Shown: positions 53,383 through 61,866 of the stretch, one piece after another
Layout of the letters: every line of letters begins with the position of its first letter
Position numbering within the stretch: position 1 is the stretch's first letter
DNA from: NCEH01 sp040049195
GTDB lineage: Bacteria > Pseudomonadota > Alphaproteobacteria > Rhizobiales > Xanthobacteraceae
DNA length: 64,000 nucleotides
Assembly: GCF_040049195.1 (NCBI RefSeq)
Contig: NZ_JBDZDL010000002.1
Direction: 5' to 3' (one strand)
Made by a program: the position numbers and the translations under genes
The notes under the pieces: model-generated
Databases searched by the model: none
Seen by the model: only the letters and a program-made list of their open reading frames with translations
Told to the model about the DNA's origin: nothing

Positions 53383-53410
53383 AAAAGCGCGGCTTTGCCG
53401 CGCTTTTTTG
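53383..53410 (+). terminator. Rho-independent terminator after hupC
   Basis: Stem AAAAGCGCGGC (53383-53393), three-base loop TTT, GCCGCGCTTTT (53397-53407) followed by further T residues. It separates hupSLC from hupD onward. Confidence 0.88.
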
Positions 53411-53414
53411 TTTT

Positions 53415-53425
53415 GGAAAGTTTCC
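53415..53425. repeat. Short palindrome after the hupC terminator
   Basis: GGAAA-G-TTTCC, sharing the GGAAAGT half with the palindrome upstream of hupS. It is about 110 bases upstream of the second -24/-12 element. The regulatory role is a guess. Confidence 0.25.
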
Positions 53426-53535
53426 TTACAAAATCCAATGAATGTGGAAGGATTTCAGCCAGACGGTGGTTGAATCATCGCTGCCACCTGTGCGCGAAGC
53501 CTTGGCAGCGCTGGTTTTCCGGGCTGAAAAAGTGC

Positions 53536-53551
53536 TGGCACGGGTTTTGTA
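53536..53551 (+). promoter_or_regulatory. Degenerate sigma-54-like element upstream of hupD
   Basis: TGGCAC (53536-53541), five bases, TTGTA (53547-53551). Spacing is exactly that of the hupS promoter, but the -12 GC is GT, which often weakens RpoN promoters. It lies 69 bases before the hupD ATG, after the hupC terminator. Confidence 0.5.
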
Positions 53552-53619
53552 TTGGACCAATTTGAAAAATCCGCGGCGGCAGACCGCATCGGGAGCGTCC
53601 CCAGGGAGAAAGGCGTCGC

Positions 53620-54243
53620 ATGGCCGACGATCGCATCCTCGTGCTCGGAATTGGCAACATCCTGTGGGCGGATGAAGGGTTTGGCGTGCGGGTCGTGGAG
53701 GCGATCGATCGCGACTTCGTCATGCCCGACGCAGTGACCTTGCTGGATGGTGGCACCCAGGGCCTCTATCTGCTCCCGCACCTGGAAGAGGCCGACATCG
53801 TCGTGATCGTCGATGCGGTCGACTACGGCCTGCCGCCCGGCACGCTGCATTTTTTGAGCGACGACGAGGTTCCCGCCGTGCTCGGCGCACGCAAGGTCAG
53901 CCTGCATCAGACCGGGTTTCAGGAAGTGCTCGCTCTGCTTCAATTGCGCGGCTGCGCGCCCCGCGTCTTGCGCCTGGTGGGGGTGCAGCCCCACACGCTG
54001 GATGATTATGGCGGCGGCCTGACCGACATGGTGGCGGCGCAAGTGGCGCCCGCAGCCGCGCACGTCGTCGCATTGTTGAAGGATGCGTTCGGAGTTTCGC
54101 TCACGCCCCGGACGCTCGCAGACGAAGCTGTTCTGGCTCCGGCGATCGCCCGACAAGCCTATGAATCCGGGCGTCCAAGCGCGGCGGAGGCGTGTCGCAT
54201 CGGTGATGCGCGCGTGTTGGCCCTCAAAGGCGAGGGCGCCTGA
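53620..54243 (+). CDS. hupD: HupL maturation protease
   Basis: Nickel-dependent endopeptidase that removes the C-terminal 15 residues of HupL. The 207-residue protein has GIGNILWADEGFGV (Glu19), VVIVDAVDYG (Asp65/68) and SLHQTGFQEVLALL (His96) as metal ligands, as in HyaD/HybD. The start is set by GGGAGAAAGGCG. It overlaps nothing; hupF begins one base after its stop. Confidence 0.95.
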   Translation: MADDRILVLGIGNILWADEGFGVRVVEAIDRDFVMPDAVTLLDGGTQGLYLLPHLEEADIVVIVDAVDYGLPPGTLHFLSDDEVPAVLGARKVSLHQTGFQEVLALLQLRGCAPRVLRLVGVQPHTLDDYGGGLTDMVAAQVAPAAAHVVALLKDAFGVSLTPRTLADEAVLAPAIARQAYESGRPSAAEACRIGDARVLALKGEGA

Positions 54244-54244
54244 G

Positions 54245-54574
54245 ATGTGTGTCGGTATCCCCATGCGCGTTCTGGAACGCTTCGGCGATTTCGCCCGGTG
54301 CGAAAGCGACGGCAAGGTGGAGCAGATCGACCTGTCCCTGGTGCCGGAAGCCGGGATCGGCGACCACGTCCTCGTGTTTCTGGGCGCGGCCCGCCGCGTC
54401 GTGGATGGGCACGAGGCGCGCCTGATCGCCGATGCCCTCGCGGCGCTATCCGCCGTCATCACCGGCAACGGCCCGTCCTCTGTCCTTCATGCGGCCTTCG
54501 CAGATCTCGATCGCGAGCCGCAATTGCCGCCTCATCTTGCCGCCGCCCATGCCGCCGGCCGAAAGGAAGCCTGA
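54245..54574 (+). CDS. hupF: HypC/HybG-family chaperone HupF
   Basis: A 109-residue paralogue of HypC, beginning MCVGIPMRVLER with the conserved Cys2. It has a C-terminal extension compared with HypC. In rhizobia HupF stabilises HupL during assembly in oxygen; the same role is inferred here. The stop overlaps the hupG ATG. Confidence 0.93.
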   Translation: MCVGIPMRVLERFGDFARCESDGKVEQIDLSLVPEAGIGDHVLVFLGAARRVVDGHEARLIADALAALSAVITGNGPSSVLHAAFADLDREPQLPPHLAAAHAAGRKEA

Positions 54575-54993
54575 TGGCCGAGATCGCATCCAACATCCCG
54601 TCCGCCGCAGCGGCGCTCCATCCCCTGGTCCAGCGGCTGATGACCACCCACGGCTACGCCTATGTGGAAACGCCCGAGGATCTCGGCGCCGATCCGCGCG
54701 ATCGGCTGCTGTTTCTGCCGGCCCACGGAAAATCGCATATGGAAACGCCCGATATCGCCGCGGTGCTCCCTGAACTGGTTCGGGCCCTGGGTAGCGGGCG
54801 CCACCCTTTGACGGGCGCGGTTGCTGGTCCTGCGATCGAACTGGTCCTGCGCGACGCTCTTGCCCTCGCCCTTCCGGCAATCGTGGTCCTGCGTGACGGA
54901 GATCCCATCGGGTCGATCGCGCGGATGCGCGATTGGGACGAATACCTCGCCCGACTCGGCACGGTGCTCGCCGAGACCTGCGTGACTCATTGA
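54574..54993 (+). CDS. hupG: HupG/HyaE-like assembly protein
   Basis: A 139-residue thioredoxin-fold protein of the HupG/HyaE family, which in other bacteria guards the small subunit or cofactor assembly under oxygen. No CxxC motif is present, so redox thiol activity is not expected. FLPAHGKSHMETPDIAAVLPEL and LPAIVVLRDGDPIGSIARMRDWDEYLARL are family-like. It is translationally coupled to hupF and followed by hupH after ten bases. Confidence 0.88.
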   Translation: MAEIASNIPSAAAALHPLVQRLMTTHGYAYVETPEDLGADPRDRLLFLPAHGKSHMETPDIAAVLPELVRALGSGRHPLTGAVAGPAIELVLRDALALALPAIVVLRDGDPIGSIARMRDWDEYLARLGTVLAETCVTH

Positions 54994-55003
54994 GGATCCT
55001 GGA

Positions 55004-55849
55004 ATGGCATCGCTCCCCATCGCCACGCAGCCACCCATCGGCTTTGGCCCCGGCAGCCAGACGGAGGGCGCGGATGGCCTCGCCTACCTCCCGATGCCGT
55101 CGGGGATGCGCGTCTATGAACCCCATCTCCCCGAGGTGGAGGACAAGGCCCGTTACGGGGCGGCCTTCGCCGCCTTGGATGAGGTCCAGCGCGCGCTGGA
55201 GGGCTGGAAGCCGGGTGACCATGCCAGCGTCTCGCTGAACGGCTTCGATGCGGCGAACCGGCGGCTGATCGATGAGGCGCTGGGCGAGGGCGAAGTTGCC
55301 GTGCGCGTCAGCGGAGGCGGTGCGCCCCTGGAAATCCAGGAGGCGACCTTTGCCGGGGTGTGGCGGGTGCGCGGCACGGAGGGGGTGGACCGGATCGAGG
55401 TCGGCGCGTTTCCGCGCGGCGCTCTTCTGCGGGCCTTTCCTGCGCATTGGGAGATCGATCTGGCGGACACCGCGCGGCCGCGCTCCGGCGTCGTCAATGC
55501 GCCGCCGATCATTGCCGAGATCGCCCACCGCACCGAAGGTCGCGTGCCGGGCACGCCGGCCCATGTCATCAATTTTTCCCTTCTGCCGCATACGCCCGAG
55601 GATCTCGCGCTGATCGATGCGGCGGTGGGGGTCGGCGGCCTCACCATCCTCTCGCGAGGTTATGGCAATTGCCGCATCGACGCGGCGGCGCGGCGCGATG
55701 TCTGGCGGGTGCGCTATTACAATTCCACCGACATGCTCATCCTCGACACGCTGGAAATCACCGATTTGCCAGAGGTGGCCTGTGCTGCGCCGGAAGATAT
55801 CGCCGATTCCGCCGAGCGGCTGGCGGAAGTGCTCAGAGCCATGCGGTGA
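55004..55849 (+). CDS. hupH: HupH/HyaF-like assembly protein
   Basis: A 281-residue protein of the HupH/HyaF family, linked to maturation of the hydrogenase small subunit in rhizobia. Conserved-looking segments are LPEVEDKARY, VSVSLNG-like ASVSLNGFDAANR, HVINFSLLPHTPEDLALID, and ILSRGYGNCRI with VWRVRYYNSTDMLILDTLEIT at the end. No cofactor motif is obvious. ATG follows GGATCCTGGA. Confidence 0.92.
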   Translation: MASLPIATQPPIGFGPGSQTEGADGLAYLPMPSGMRVYEPHLPEVEDKARYGAAFAALDEVQRALEGWKPGDHASVSLNGFDAANRRLIDEALGEGEVAVRVSGGGAPLEIQEATFAGVWRVRGTEGVDRIEVGAFPRGALLRAFPAHWEIDLADTARPRSGVVNAPPIIAEIAHRTEGRVPGTPAHVINFSLLPHTPEDLALIDAAVGVGGLTILSRGYGNCRIDAAARRDVWRVRYYNSTDMLILDTLEITDLPEVACAAPEDIADSAERLAEVLRAMR

Positions 55850-55858
55850 GGGCCGATC

Positions 55859-56728
55859 ATGCGGTTTGAAGGTTCGTTTCGCGGCATCGGCGGAGGGCTA
55901 GATCCCAAGACCCGCCTGGAATGCAAGGTGTGCTGGCACGTCTACGACCCCGCCGAGGGGTGCGAGACCTGGCAGATCCCCGCTGGCACCGCGTTCGTGG
56001 ACTTGCCGGACCACTGGCGCTGCCCGGTGTGCGATGGCGACCGGGAGCAGTTCATGGTGCTTGACCAGGGGGAGGGGATCGCGGCCGCGCCCGCACCGGC
56101 GATCGATCCGCGCCTGGATGAGATCGTCCGCACGGTGCCGCCGCGCCTTGAAGCCGCGTTCCGCGAGATTCACGCAGGCCAGATGCGCGGTGTGCCAATC
56201 GTCAATGAGACGCTCTCGGTGAAGGCCGTGGGTTTCCGCGCCTACGAAGGGCGGGTGTTCGGCATGCTGATCACCCCCTGGTTCATGAATCTCGTCCTGC
56301 TTCCCGGCCCGGACCAGGATTGGACGCGGCTCGCCACCGGAACGAAGGAACTGATCGCCTTTCCCTCGGGCTGGTATGAATTTCTCAGCGCGAACCGCCC
56401 GGAAACCGGCCCCTACAAGGCTTGTTCGCTGTTTTCGCCCATGTTCGACTTCACTTCGATGCTCCAGGCAACGGAGACCGCGACGGCGGCGTTGCTCGCT
56501 TTGCTTGATCCCGCTCATCGCGAGGAAGGCGCGCCGACGGCCGAGATTCGGCGCCGACGGACAGAGGAATTGGCGGCGCATGAGGCTGGCGAGGCTGCAG
56601 CTTCGCGCGATGAAGGCGTGTCGCTCGATGTGGCGGAACAGCGGCCGGTGCTTCCGCCCCAACCCACACGTCGCGAACTGATTTTTGGCGCCGCCGCCGG
56701 CGCCCGCGCGGCATCGGAGCCGGCATGA
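55859..56728 (+). CDS. hupJ: Rubredoxin-HupJ fusion protein (HupI-HupJ)
   Basis: A 289-residue protein joining two domains that are separate genes in Rhizobium leguminosarum. Residues about 18-70 form a rubredoxin (HupI/HoxR type) with four cysteines, C22-C25 and C55-C58, in CKVCWHVYDP and RCPVCDGD. Residues about 82-240 match HupJ/HoxT/HybE (ITPWFMNLVLLPG, FPSGWYEFLSAN, ACSLFSPMFDF). A Pro/Ala-rich tail follows. The rubredoxin part is thought to help small-subunit assembly in oxygen. The stop overlaps the hupK ATG. Confidence 0.92.
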   Translation: MRFEGSFRGIGGGLDPKTRLECKVCWHVYDPAEGCETWQIPAGTAFVDLPDHWRCPVCDGDREQFMVLDQGEGIAAAPAPAIDPRLDEIVRTVPPRLEAAFREIHAGQMRGVPIVNETLSVKAVGFRAYEGRVFGMLITPWFMNLVLLPGPDQDWTRLATGTKELIAFPSGWYEFLSANRPETGPYKACSLFSPMFDFTSMLQATETATAALLALLDPAHREEGAPTAEIRRRRTEELAAHEAGEAAASRDEGVSLDVAEQRPVLPPQPTRRELIFGAAAGARAASEPA

Positions 56729-57675
56729 GCGAGGCTTTGACCATCGTGCGGCCGGGAGGCGCGGCGGGCTGGCACTTCACCAGCGCGCCGATGCTCGATC
56801 CGGAGCCGCTGCTGGTCGGCCGGCGCGTGGAAGATGCGCTGGAGCTGTTGCCGCGCGTGTTCAATCTTTGCGGGGCCGCCCATCGTGCGGCCGCAAGCCA
56901 CGCGCTTGGCTTGCCCGGTATTGAAAATGTAGCCGCGATGCGGGCCGAGACCGTGCGCGACCACGGCATGGCACTGTTTCAGCTTTGGCCAAACCTGCTC
57001 GGCACCATGCCCGATAGGGCGGGCCTCGCCTTGCTTGCACGCGGGATGCCGGCGGATCTGGTCCGGCATGTGTGCGGCGGGGACAATCTGCCCGAATTCT
57101 CCCTGGCCGATCTCGAGTCCTGGCTAGCCCGCCCGCCCACACCGGCCGCACGCTTGCTGAGCGAGGTGCGCGACCGCGTGGATCCGGCCTGGGGGCGGGC
57201 CGCGCTTCCCGCCCTCGACGTCGGGGCACTCGAGCTCGGCCTGATGGAAGATGTGCCTTCGCCCAGGTACGAGGCCACGGTGCTTGAGCGCGTGCGCACC
57301 GCGCCCGTGATCCGCGCGCTGCTCCGGAACGAAGGCGCGAGCCTGTTCGTACGTCTGCTCGCGCGCATCGTGGATCTGCTCTGGATGGCGCAGAGCGGCC
57401 GCGACACGCGTCTTCATGGGCAGGCCGGGGCAGGGGGCGGCTATGCGCAGGCGGCGCGGGGGATCCTTGTCCACCAGGCGAAGGTGAAGGACGGCCGTGT
57501 CGTCTCTTATCGCGTCCGCACGCCCAGCGCCTGGAATCTGGCGCCGGGCGGCCTGTTCGCGCGCATGCTCGCGGCCTTGCCCGCGCGGCGCGAGGCGCAG
57601 ATGCTGGCGCGGATTGCCGAATGCGCGGTCAATCCCTGTGTTCCGCTCACCCTCCACTTTGTAAGGGAGGCATGA
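56725..57675 (+). CDS. hupK: HupK, hydrogenase large-subunit-like maturation protein
   Basis: A 316-residue protein related to HupL and proposed as a scaffold for NiFe(CN)2CO assembly. Of the HupL CxxC pairs it keeps only one cysteine each: C49 in FNLCGAAHRA and C305 in NPCVPLTLH, ending soon after the histidine. It has no extension needing cleavage. Its ATG overlaps the hupJ stop and hypA starts one base after its stop. Confidence 0.92.
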   Translation: MSEALTIVRPGGAAGWHFTSAPMLDPEPLLVGRRVEDALELLPRVFNLCGAAHRAAASHALGLPGIENVAAMRAETVRDHGMALFQLWPNLLGTMPDRAGLALLARGMPADLVRHVCGGDNLPEFSLADLESWLARPPTPAARLLSEVRDRVDPAWGRAALPALDVGALELGLMEDVPSPRYEATVLERVRTAPVIRALLRNEGASLFVRLLARIVDLLWMAQSGRDTRLHGQAGAGGGYAQAARGILVHQAKVKDGRVVSYRVRTPSAWNLAPGGLFARMLAALPARREAQMLARIAECAVNPCVPLTLHFVREA

Positions 57676-57676
57676 C

Positions 57677-58018
57677 ATGCACGAGATGGCGCTCTGCGAG
57701 AGTCTGCGTGCCGCCTTGGAAGATGCGGCGCAGGCGCAGAATTTTTCGCGCGTCACCCGGGTACGCTTGGCGATCGGCGCGTTCGCCGGCGTCGAGTCCG
57801 AGGCATTGCGCTTCGGCTTCGACGTTGTCATGCGCGGCTCGCTCGCGGAAGGCGCGGAACTGGTGATGCTTGAGGAGAGCGGCACCGCATGGTGCTTCAG
57901 CTGTGGAACGACGGTGCCGCTCGCCGGGCGGCTCGACCCATGTCCCGCCTGCGGCGGCGAACGGCTGGTGCCCAACGGTGGCACCGAAATGAAAATCAAA
58001 GACCTGGAGGTCGTGTGA
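57677..58018 (+). CDS. hypA: Nickel-insertion protein HypA
   Basis: A 113-residue zinc protein that binds Ni at the N-terminal MHE motif (MHEMALCESLRAAL) and carries a zinc site formed by CFSCGTTVPLAGRLDPCPAC. It works with HypB to load Ni into HupL. The stop overlaps the hypB ATG by one base. Confidence 0.97.
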   Translation: MHEMALCESLRAALEDAAQAQNFSRVTRVRLAIGAFAGVESEALRFGFDVVMRGSLAEGAELVMLEESGTAWCFSCGTTVPLAGRLDPCPACGGERLVPNGGTEMKIKDLEVV

Positions 58019-58956
58019 TGTGCGTCGCCTGCGGTTGTGGATCCGATGCCGTCACCCTGTCCGGTCCCGATGCGGCGCAGACGGGGGAAGGCGCCCATAC
58101 CCATTCTCACGATGCGGGTGCCCATTCCGGGCCGCACCATGGGCATGCGCACGGGCATTCCCATGCCCATGACCACGGCCACGATGATGCCGCGCAGCCG
58201 CAGCACAGCCATGCGCCTGGTCTCGACGCGCGCCGCATGGTGGAGATCGAGCAGAATATCCTGGCCAAGAACGACGGGTTCGCTGCCCAGAACCGCGCCC
58301 GGCTCGCAGCGGATGGCATCTTCGCCCTGAACCTGCTCGCAGGTCCCGGCGCCGGCAAGACGACGCTGTTGGTCGAGACCCTGAAAGCCTTGTCCGGCCG
58401 CGTTGCCGCAGCCGTCATCGAGGGCGACCAGCAGACCGCGAACGATGCCGAGCGCATCCGCGCGGTGGGGTTCCCAGCGGTTCAGATCAACACCGGAAAG
58501 GGCTGCCATCTCGATGCGCATATGGTGGGCCACGCGCTGGAGCGGCTGCCGCTTCCCGCGGGTGGAATTCTCTTCATCGAGAACGTCGGCAATCTGGTCT
58601 GCCCGGCGGCGTTCGACCTCGGCGAGGACAAGCGGATCACGCTCCTCTCCGTGACGGAGGGCGAAGACAAGCCGCTGAAATATCCTGATATTTTCCAGGA
58701 CGCCGATTTGGTCTTGCTCACCAAGGCCGATCTGCTGCCGCATCTGGATGTGGACTTCGACACCATTGTCGGGAATGTCGGGCGCATCAATCCAACGGCC
58801 CGCGTGATCGCGCTGTCTTCCCGGTCCGGCGTCGGATTTGGGAAATGGCTGGCCTGGCTGGAGGACGCGCGCCGCACGCGCCTTGAGCAGCTTGCGCGGG
58901 TCGCCGAAGAGCGGGCGCAGGCGCTGCGCGGCGCCTTCCATACGGCGGCGGAGTAG
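58018..58956 (+). CDS. hypB: Nickel GTPase HypB with histidine-rich N-terminus
   Basis: A 312-residue GTPase. It starts MCVACGCG, the high-affinity Ni site CxxCGC, then a His-rich stretch (residues 27-65, 15 histidines) that can store Ni, then the GTPase with Walker A GPGAGKTT at 109-116, EGDQQTANDAERI, and ENVGNLVCP, with KADLLPHLD as the guanine-specificity motif. The His-rich region is longer than in E. coli HypB. Confidence 0.97.
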   Translation: MCVACGCGSDAVTLSGPDAAQTGEGAHTHSHDAGAHSGPHHGHAHGHSHAHDHGHDDAAQPQHSHAPGLDARRMVEIEQNILAKNDGFAAQNRARLAADGIFALNLLAGPGAGKTTLLVETLKALSGRVAAAVIEGDQQTANDAERIRAVGFPAVQINTGKGCHLDAHMVGHALERLPLPAGGILFIENVGNLVCPAAFDLGEDKRITLLSVTEGEDKPLKYPDIFQDADLVLLTKADLLPHLDVDFDTIVGNVGRINPTARVIALSSRSGVGFGKWLAWLEDARRTRLEQLARVAEERAQALRGAFHTAAE

Positions 58957-58960
58957 GCAT

Positions 58961-60421
58961 GTGAGCACGCGCCCCGCCCTTCTCCTGGTTGATGACGAGC
59001 CTCGCTCGGTCGAGGTGATGGCGCGCGTCCTCGGCGAGGAGTTCGAGGTTTTCACCGCGCTCGGCGCAGCAGAGGCGCGACGCATTCTGGAGAGCGAGTG
59101 GGTTCAAGCGATCTTCTGCGACCAGCGCATGCCGGATGTTTCGGGCGTGACCTTTCTGACCGAAGTGCGCGAGCGCTGGCCGGAAATCGTGCGGGTGATC
59201 GTGACCGGCTATACGGAACCGGAAGACATGATCGGAGCGATCAACGGCGCCGGTATTTATCAATACATCACCAAGCCGTGGCATCCGGATCAATTGCTTC
59301 TGGTGGCGCGTAATGCGGCCCATTTGTTCGCCTTGCAACGGGACCATCACCGCCTGTCACTGGAGCTGAAACTCGCTGCGCCCGTGGCTCAAGCGCGCCT
59401 TGTGGCGCAACGTGAACGCGTGGCAAGGAATTTCCATTTCGATACCTTGATCCGCAGTCCAGAGAGCCCGTTGAACGAGACCTGCCGTCGCGCGGCGCAG
59501 GTGGCGGTGTTCGACGTGCCGGTGCTGATCCAGGGGGAGACGGGCACCGGCAAGGAACTGCTCGCGCGGGCGATTCATTATTCTAGCCTGCGGTCGGAGC
59601 GCCCGTTCTTCGCGGTCAATTGCGGCGCTATTCCTGACGAATTGCTGGAATCCGAGCTGTTCGGGCACAAGAAAGGCGCCTTCACCGGCGCCCATACCAC
59701 CCGCATCGGTCTGCTGGATGAGGCGGATGGCGGCACGGTGCTGCTGGATGAAATCGGCGACGTTTCTCCCGCGTTTCAGGTCAAGCTTCTGCGGTTCCTC
59801 CAGGAGGGCGAGATCCGGCCCGTCGGCTCCAACGAAGCCAAGCGCGTCAATGTGCGCGTGCTGTCCGCCACCCATCGCGACCTCACCCAGGAGGTCGCGG
59901 GAGGGCGGTTCCGCGAGGATCTCTACTACCGCTTGTCCGCAATGGTGCTGATGATGCCGGCCCTGCGCGCCCGACGCGACGATCTGCGGGTGCTTGCGAC
60001 CGCCATTCTGGATGGCTTGTGCAATCTCCACGGCAAGGTGGTGAAAGGCTTCACCGATGAGGCGCTTGCCTGCATGGAGGCGTACGATTGGCCCGGCAAT
60101 GTGCGCGAGATGCAGAATGAGGTGCTGCGCATGCTGGTCCTGTCCACCGGGCCCCAGCTCGGTGCCGATCTGCTGTCGCCTCACATCCTGCGTGCCGCCG
60201 CCGCACCGGACGGCATGGCCCAGCACATCGCCCTGCCGGACGGCGGGCTGCTGAAGGACCGCATCGAGCGCATCGAGGCATCCATTCTCATGGAAACACT
60301 CGTGCGCTGTCGGTGGAACAAGAGCCGCGCGGCCGAGGAACTCGGCCTTTCGCGCGTCGGCCTGCGGGCCAAGATCGACCGCTACGGGATCGCCCGCGGT
60401 CGCACCTTCGCGCGCCATTGA
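58961..60421 (+). CDS. hupR: NtrC-family hydrogenase response regulator HupR/HoxA
   Basis: Activator of hydrogenase structural genes, 486 residues. A receiver domain (D11, D12, phospho-acceptor D54 in FCDQRMPDVSG, K105) is followed by an AAA+ domain with Walker A GETGTGKE (192-199) and an intact GAFTGA loop (239-244) that contacts sigma-54. A C-terminal Fis-type HTH ends in GLSRVGLRAKIDRYGI. Intact GAFTGA plus the RpoN promoter at hupS argue for sigma-54 activation. GTG start with GGAG upstream. Confidence 0.96.
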   Translation: MSTRPALLLVDDEPRSVEVMARVLGEEFEVFTALGAAEARRILESEWVQAIFCDQRMPDVSGVTFLTEVRERWPEIVRVIVTGYTEPEDMIGAINGAGIYQYITKPWHPDQLLLVARNAAHLFALQRDHHRLSLELKLAAPVAQARLVAQRERVARNFHFDTLIRSPESPLNETCRRAAQVAVFDVPVLIQGETGTGKELLARAIHYSSLRSERPFFAVNCGAIPDELLESELFGHKKGAFTGAHTTRIGLLDEADGGTVLLDEIGDVSPAFQVKLLRFLQEGEIRPVGSNEAKRVNVRVLSATHRDLTQEVAGGRFREDLYYRLSAMVLMMPALRARRDDLRVLATAILDGLCNLHGKVVKGFTDEALACMEAYDWPGNVREMQNEVLRMLVLSTGPQLGADLLSPHILRAAAAPDGMAQHIALPDGGLLKDRIERIEASILMETLVRCRWNKSRAAEELGLSRVGLRAKIDRYGIARGRTFARH

Positions 60422-60433
60422 GGAGACGAACCC

Positions 60434-60733
60434 ATGTGCCTCGGGATTCCCGGACGGATCGTCGCCATTGCGGACGCGGACGCGATGCTGGCGATCGTGG
60501 ATGTCTCCGGCGTCCGCCGCAGCGTCGATGTCGTGTGCGTGGCGGAGCCGGGGGCACCGCTGGACACGCTGATCGGCGTGTGGGTGCTGGTGCATGTGGG
60601 CTTCGCCATGAGCCGGATCGACGAGGCGGAGGCGGCAGCCACGCTGAAGGTGCTCGCTGAGATCGGCGAAATGGATGCGGAGATGGACGCGATGCGCACC
60701 GGCAGCGTCGAGCCGCTGGTGCGGGCAGGGTAG
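60434..60733 (+). CDS. hypC: Hydrogenase maturation chaperone HypC
   Basis: A 99-residue chaperone starting MCLGIPGRI with the essential Cys2, which carries the Fe(CN)2CO fragment with HypD and escorts HupL. The rest fits the OB-like fold (DVVCVAEPG, WVLVHVGFAMSRID). It precedes hypD by 11 bases. The cluster also encodes the paralogue HupF. Confidence 0.96.
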   Translation: MCLGIPGRIVAIADADAMLAIVDVSGVRRSVDVVCVAEPGAPLDTLIGVWVLVHVGFAMSRIDEAEAAATLKVLAEIGEMDAEMDAMRTGSVEPLVRAG

Positions 60734-60744
60734 GGGCGACGATC

Positions 60745-61866
60745 ATGCGTTTCGTCAATGAATTCCGCGATCCGGCCCTCGCAACCGGACTGATCCGGGA
60801 AATCGGTGTACTGGCGGCCCGCCTGGAGCGGGGGCGCACCAATCCAGTTGCCGTCATGGAAGTTTGCGGCGGGCACACCCACGCCATCTTCCGCTACGGG
60901 CTGGAAGGGCTGCTGCCGGACATCATCGAATTCGTGCACGGCCCGGGATGTCCGGTCTGCGTGCTGCCCATGGGGCGCGTGGATGATTGCGTCGCCATCG
61001 CGGAGCGGCCGGAGGTGATCTTCGCCACGTTCGGGGATGCCATGCGCGTGCCGGGCTCGCGCAAGAGCCTGCTCCAGGCCAAGGCGGACGGTGCCGATGT
61101 CCGCATGGTCTATTCGCCGCTCGATGCGGTGGAACTGGCACGGCGCAATCCCGGCCGCGAGGTGGTGTTCTTTGGCCTTGGGTTTGAAACCACCATGCCG
61201 TCAACGGCGCTGACGGTGCTGCGCGCCGCGCGCGAGGACATCTCGAATTTCTCTCTGTTCTGCAATCACATCACCATCATCCCGACATTGCGCGCCTTGC
61301 TGGAGCAGCCGGACTTCGGCATCGACGGCTTCATTGGACCGGGACACGTCTCCATGGTCATTGGCACGGCCCCCTATCGGTTCATTGCGGAGGAATTCCG
61401 CCGGCCGCTGGTGGTGGCGGGGTTTGAGCCGATCGACCTGCTGCAATCTTTGCTGATGGTGCTGCGACAGCTCGCGGCCGGCGAGGCGCGGATCGAAAAT
61501 CAATATGCTCGTGTGGTACCGGAAGCCGGCAATCCCGCCGCGCTTTCCGCAGTGGCGCAGGTGTATGAAACCCGCCCCACATTCGAATGGCGCGGGCTTG
61601 GCTCCATTGCCGAATCGGGGGTGCGGCTGCGTGAACCCTATGCCCGGTTCGATGCCGAACGGCGCTTCGCCGTGCCGGATGTAAAGGTCGCCGATCCTGC
61701 TGCCTGCCGGTGCGGCGAGGTGCTCACCGGCGCCGTGAAGCCCTGGGCCTGCCCGGTGTTCGGCACCAGCTGCACGCCCGAAATGCCGCTCGGCGCGCTG
61801 ATGGTTTCTTCTGAAGGGGCATGCGCGGCCTATTATCAATATGGCGGCATGAAGGGGGCGGCATGA
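60745..61866 (+). CDS. hypD: Hydrogenase maturation protein HypD
   Basis: A 373-residue [4Fe-4S] scaffold on which the Fe(CN)2CO unit is assembled. It has MEVCGGHTHAIFRYGL, HGPGCPVCVLP, and GFIGPGHVSMVIGT, and C-terminal cysteines (CRCGEVLTGAVKPWACPVFGTSCTPEMPLGALMVSSEGACAAYY) for the cluster. The stop overlaps hypE. Confidence 0.97.
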   Translation: MRFVNEFRDPALATGLIREIGVLAARLERGRTNPVAVMEVCGGHTHAIFRYGLEGLLPDIIEFVHGPGCPVCVLPMGRVDDCVAIAERPEVIFATFGDAMRVPGSRKSLLQAKADGADVRMVYSPLDAVELARRNPGREVVFFGLGFETTMPSTALTVLRAAREDISNFSLFCNHITIIPTLRALLEQPDFGIDGFIGPGHVSMVIGTAPYRFIAEEFRRPLVVAGFEPIDLLQSLLMVLRQLAAGEARIENQYARVVPEAGNPAALSAVAQVYETRPTFEWRGLGSIAESGVRLREPYARFDAERRFAVPDVKVADPAACRCGEVLTGAVKPWACPVFGTSCTPEMPLGALMVSSEGACAAYYQYGGMKGAA

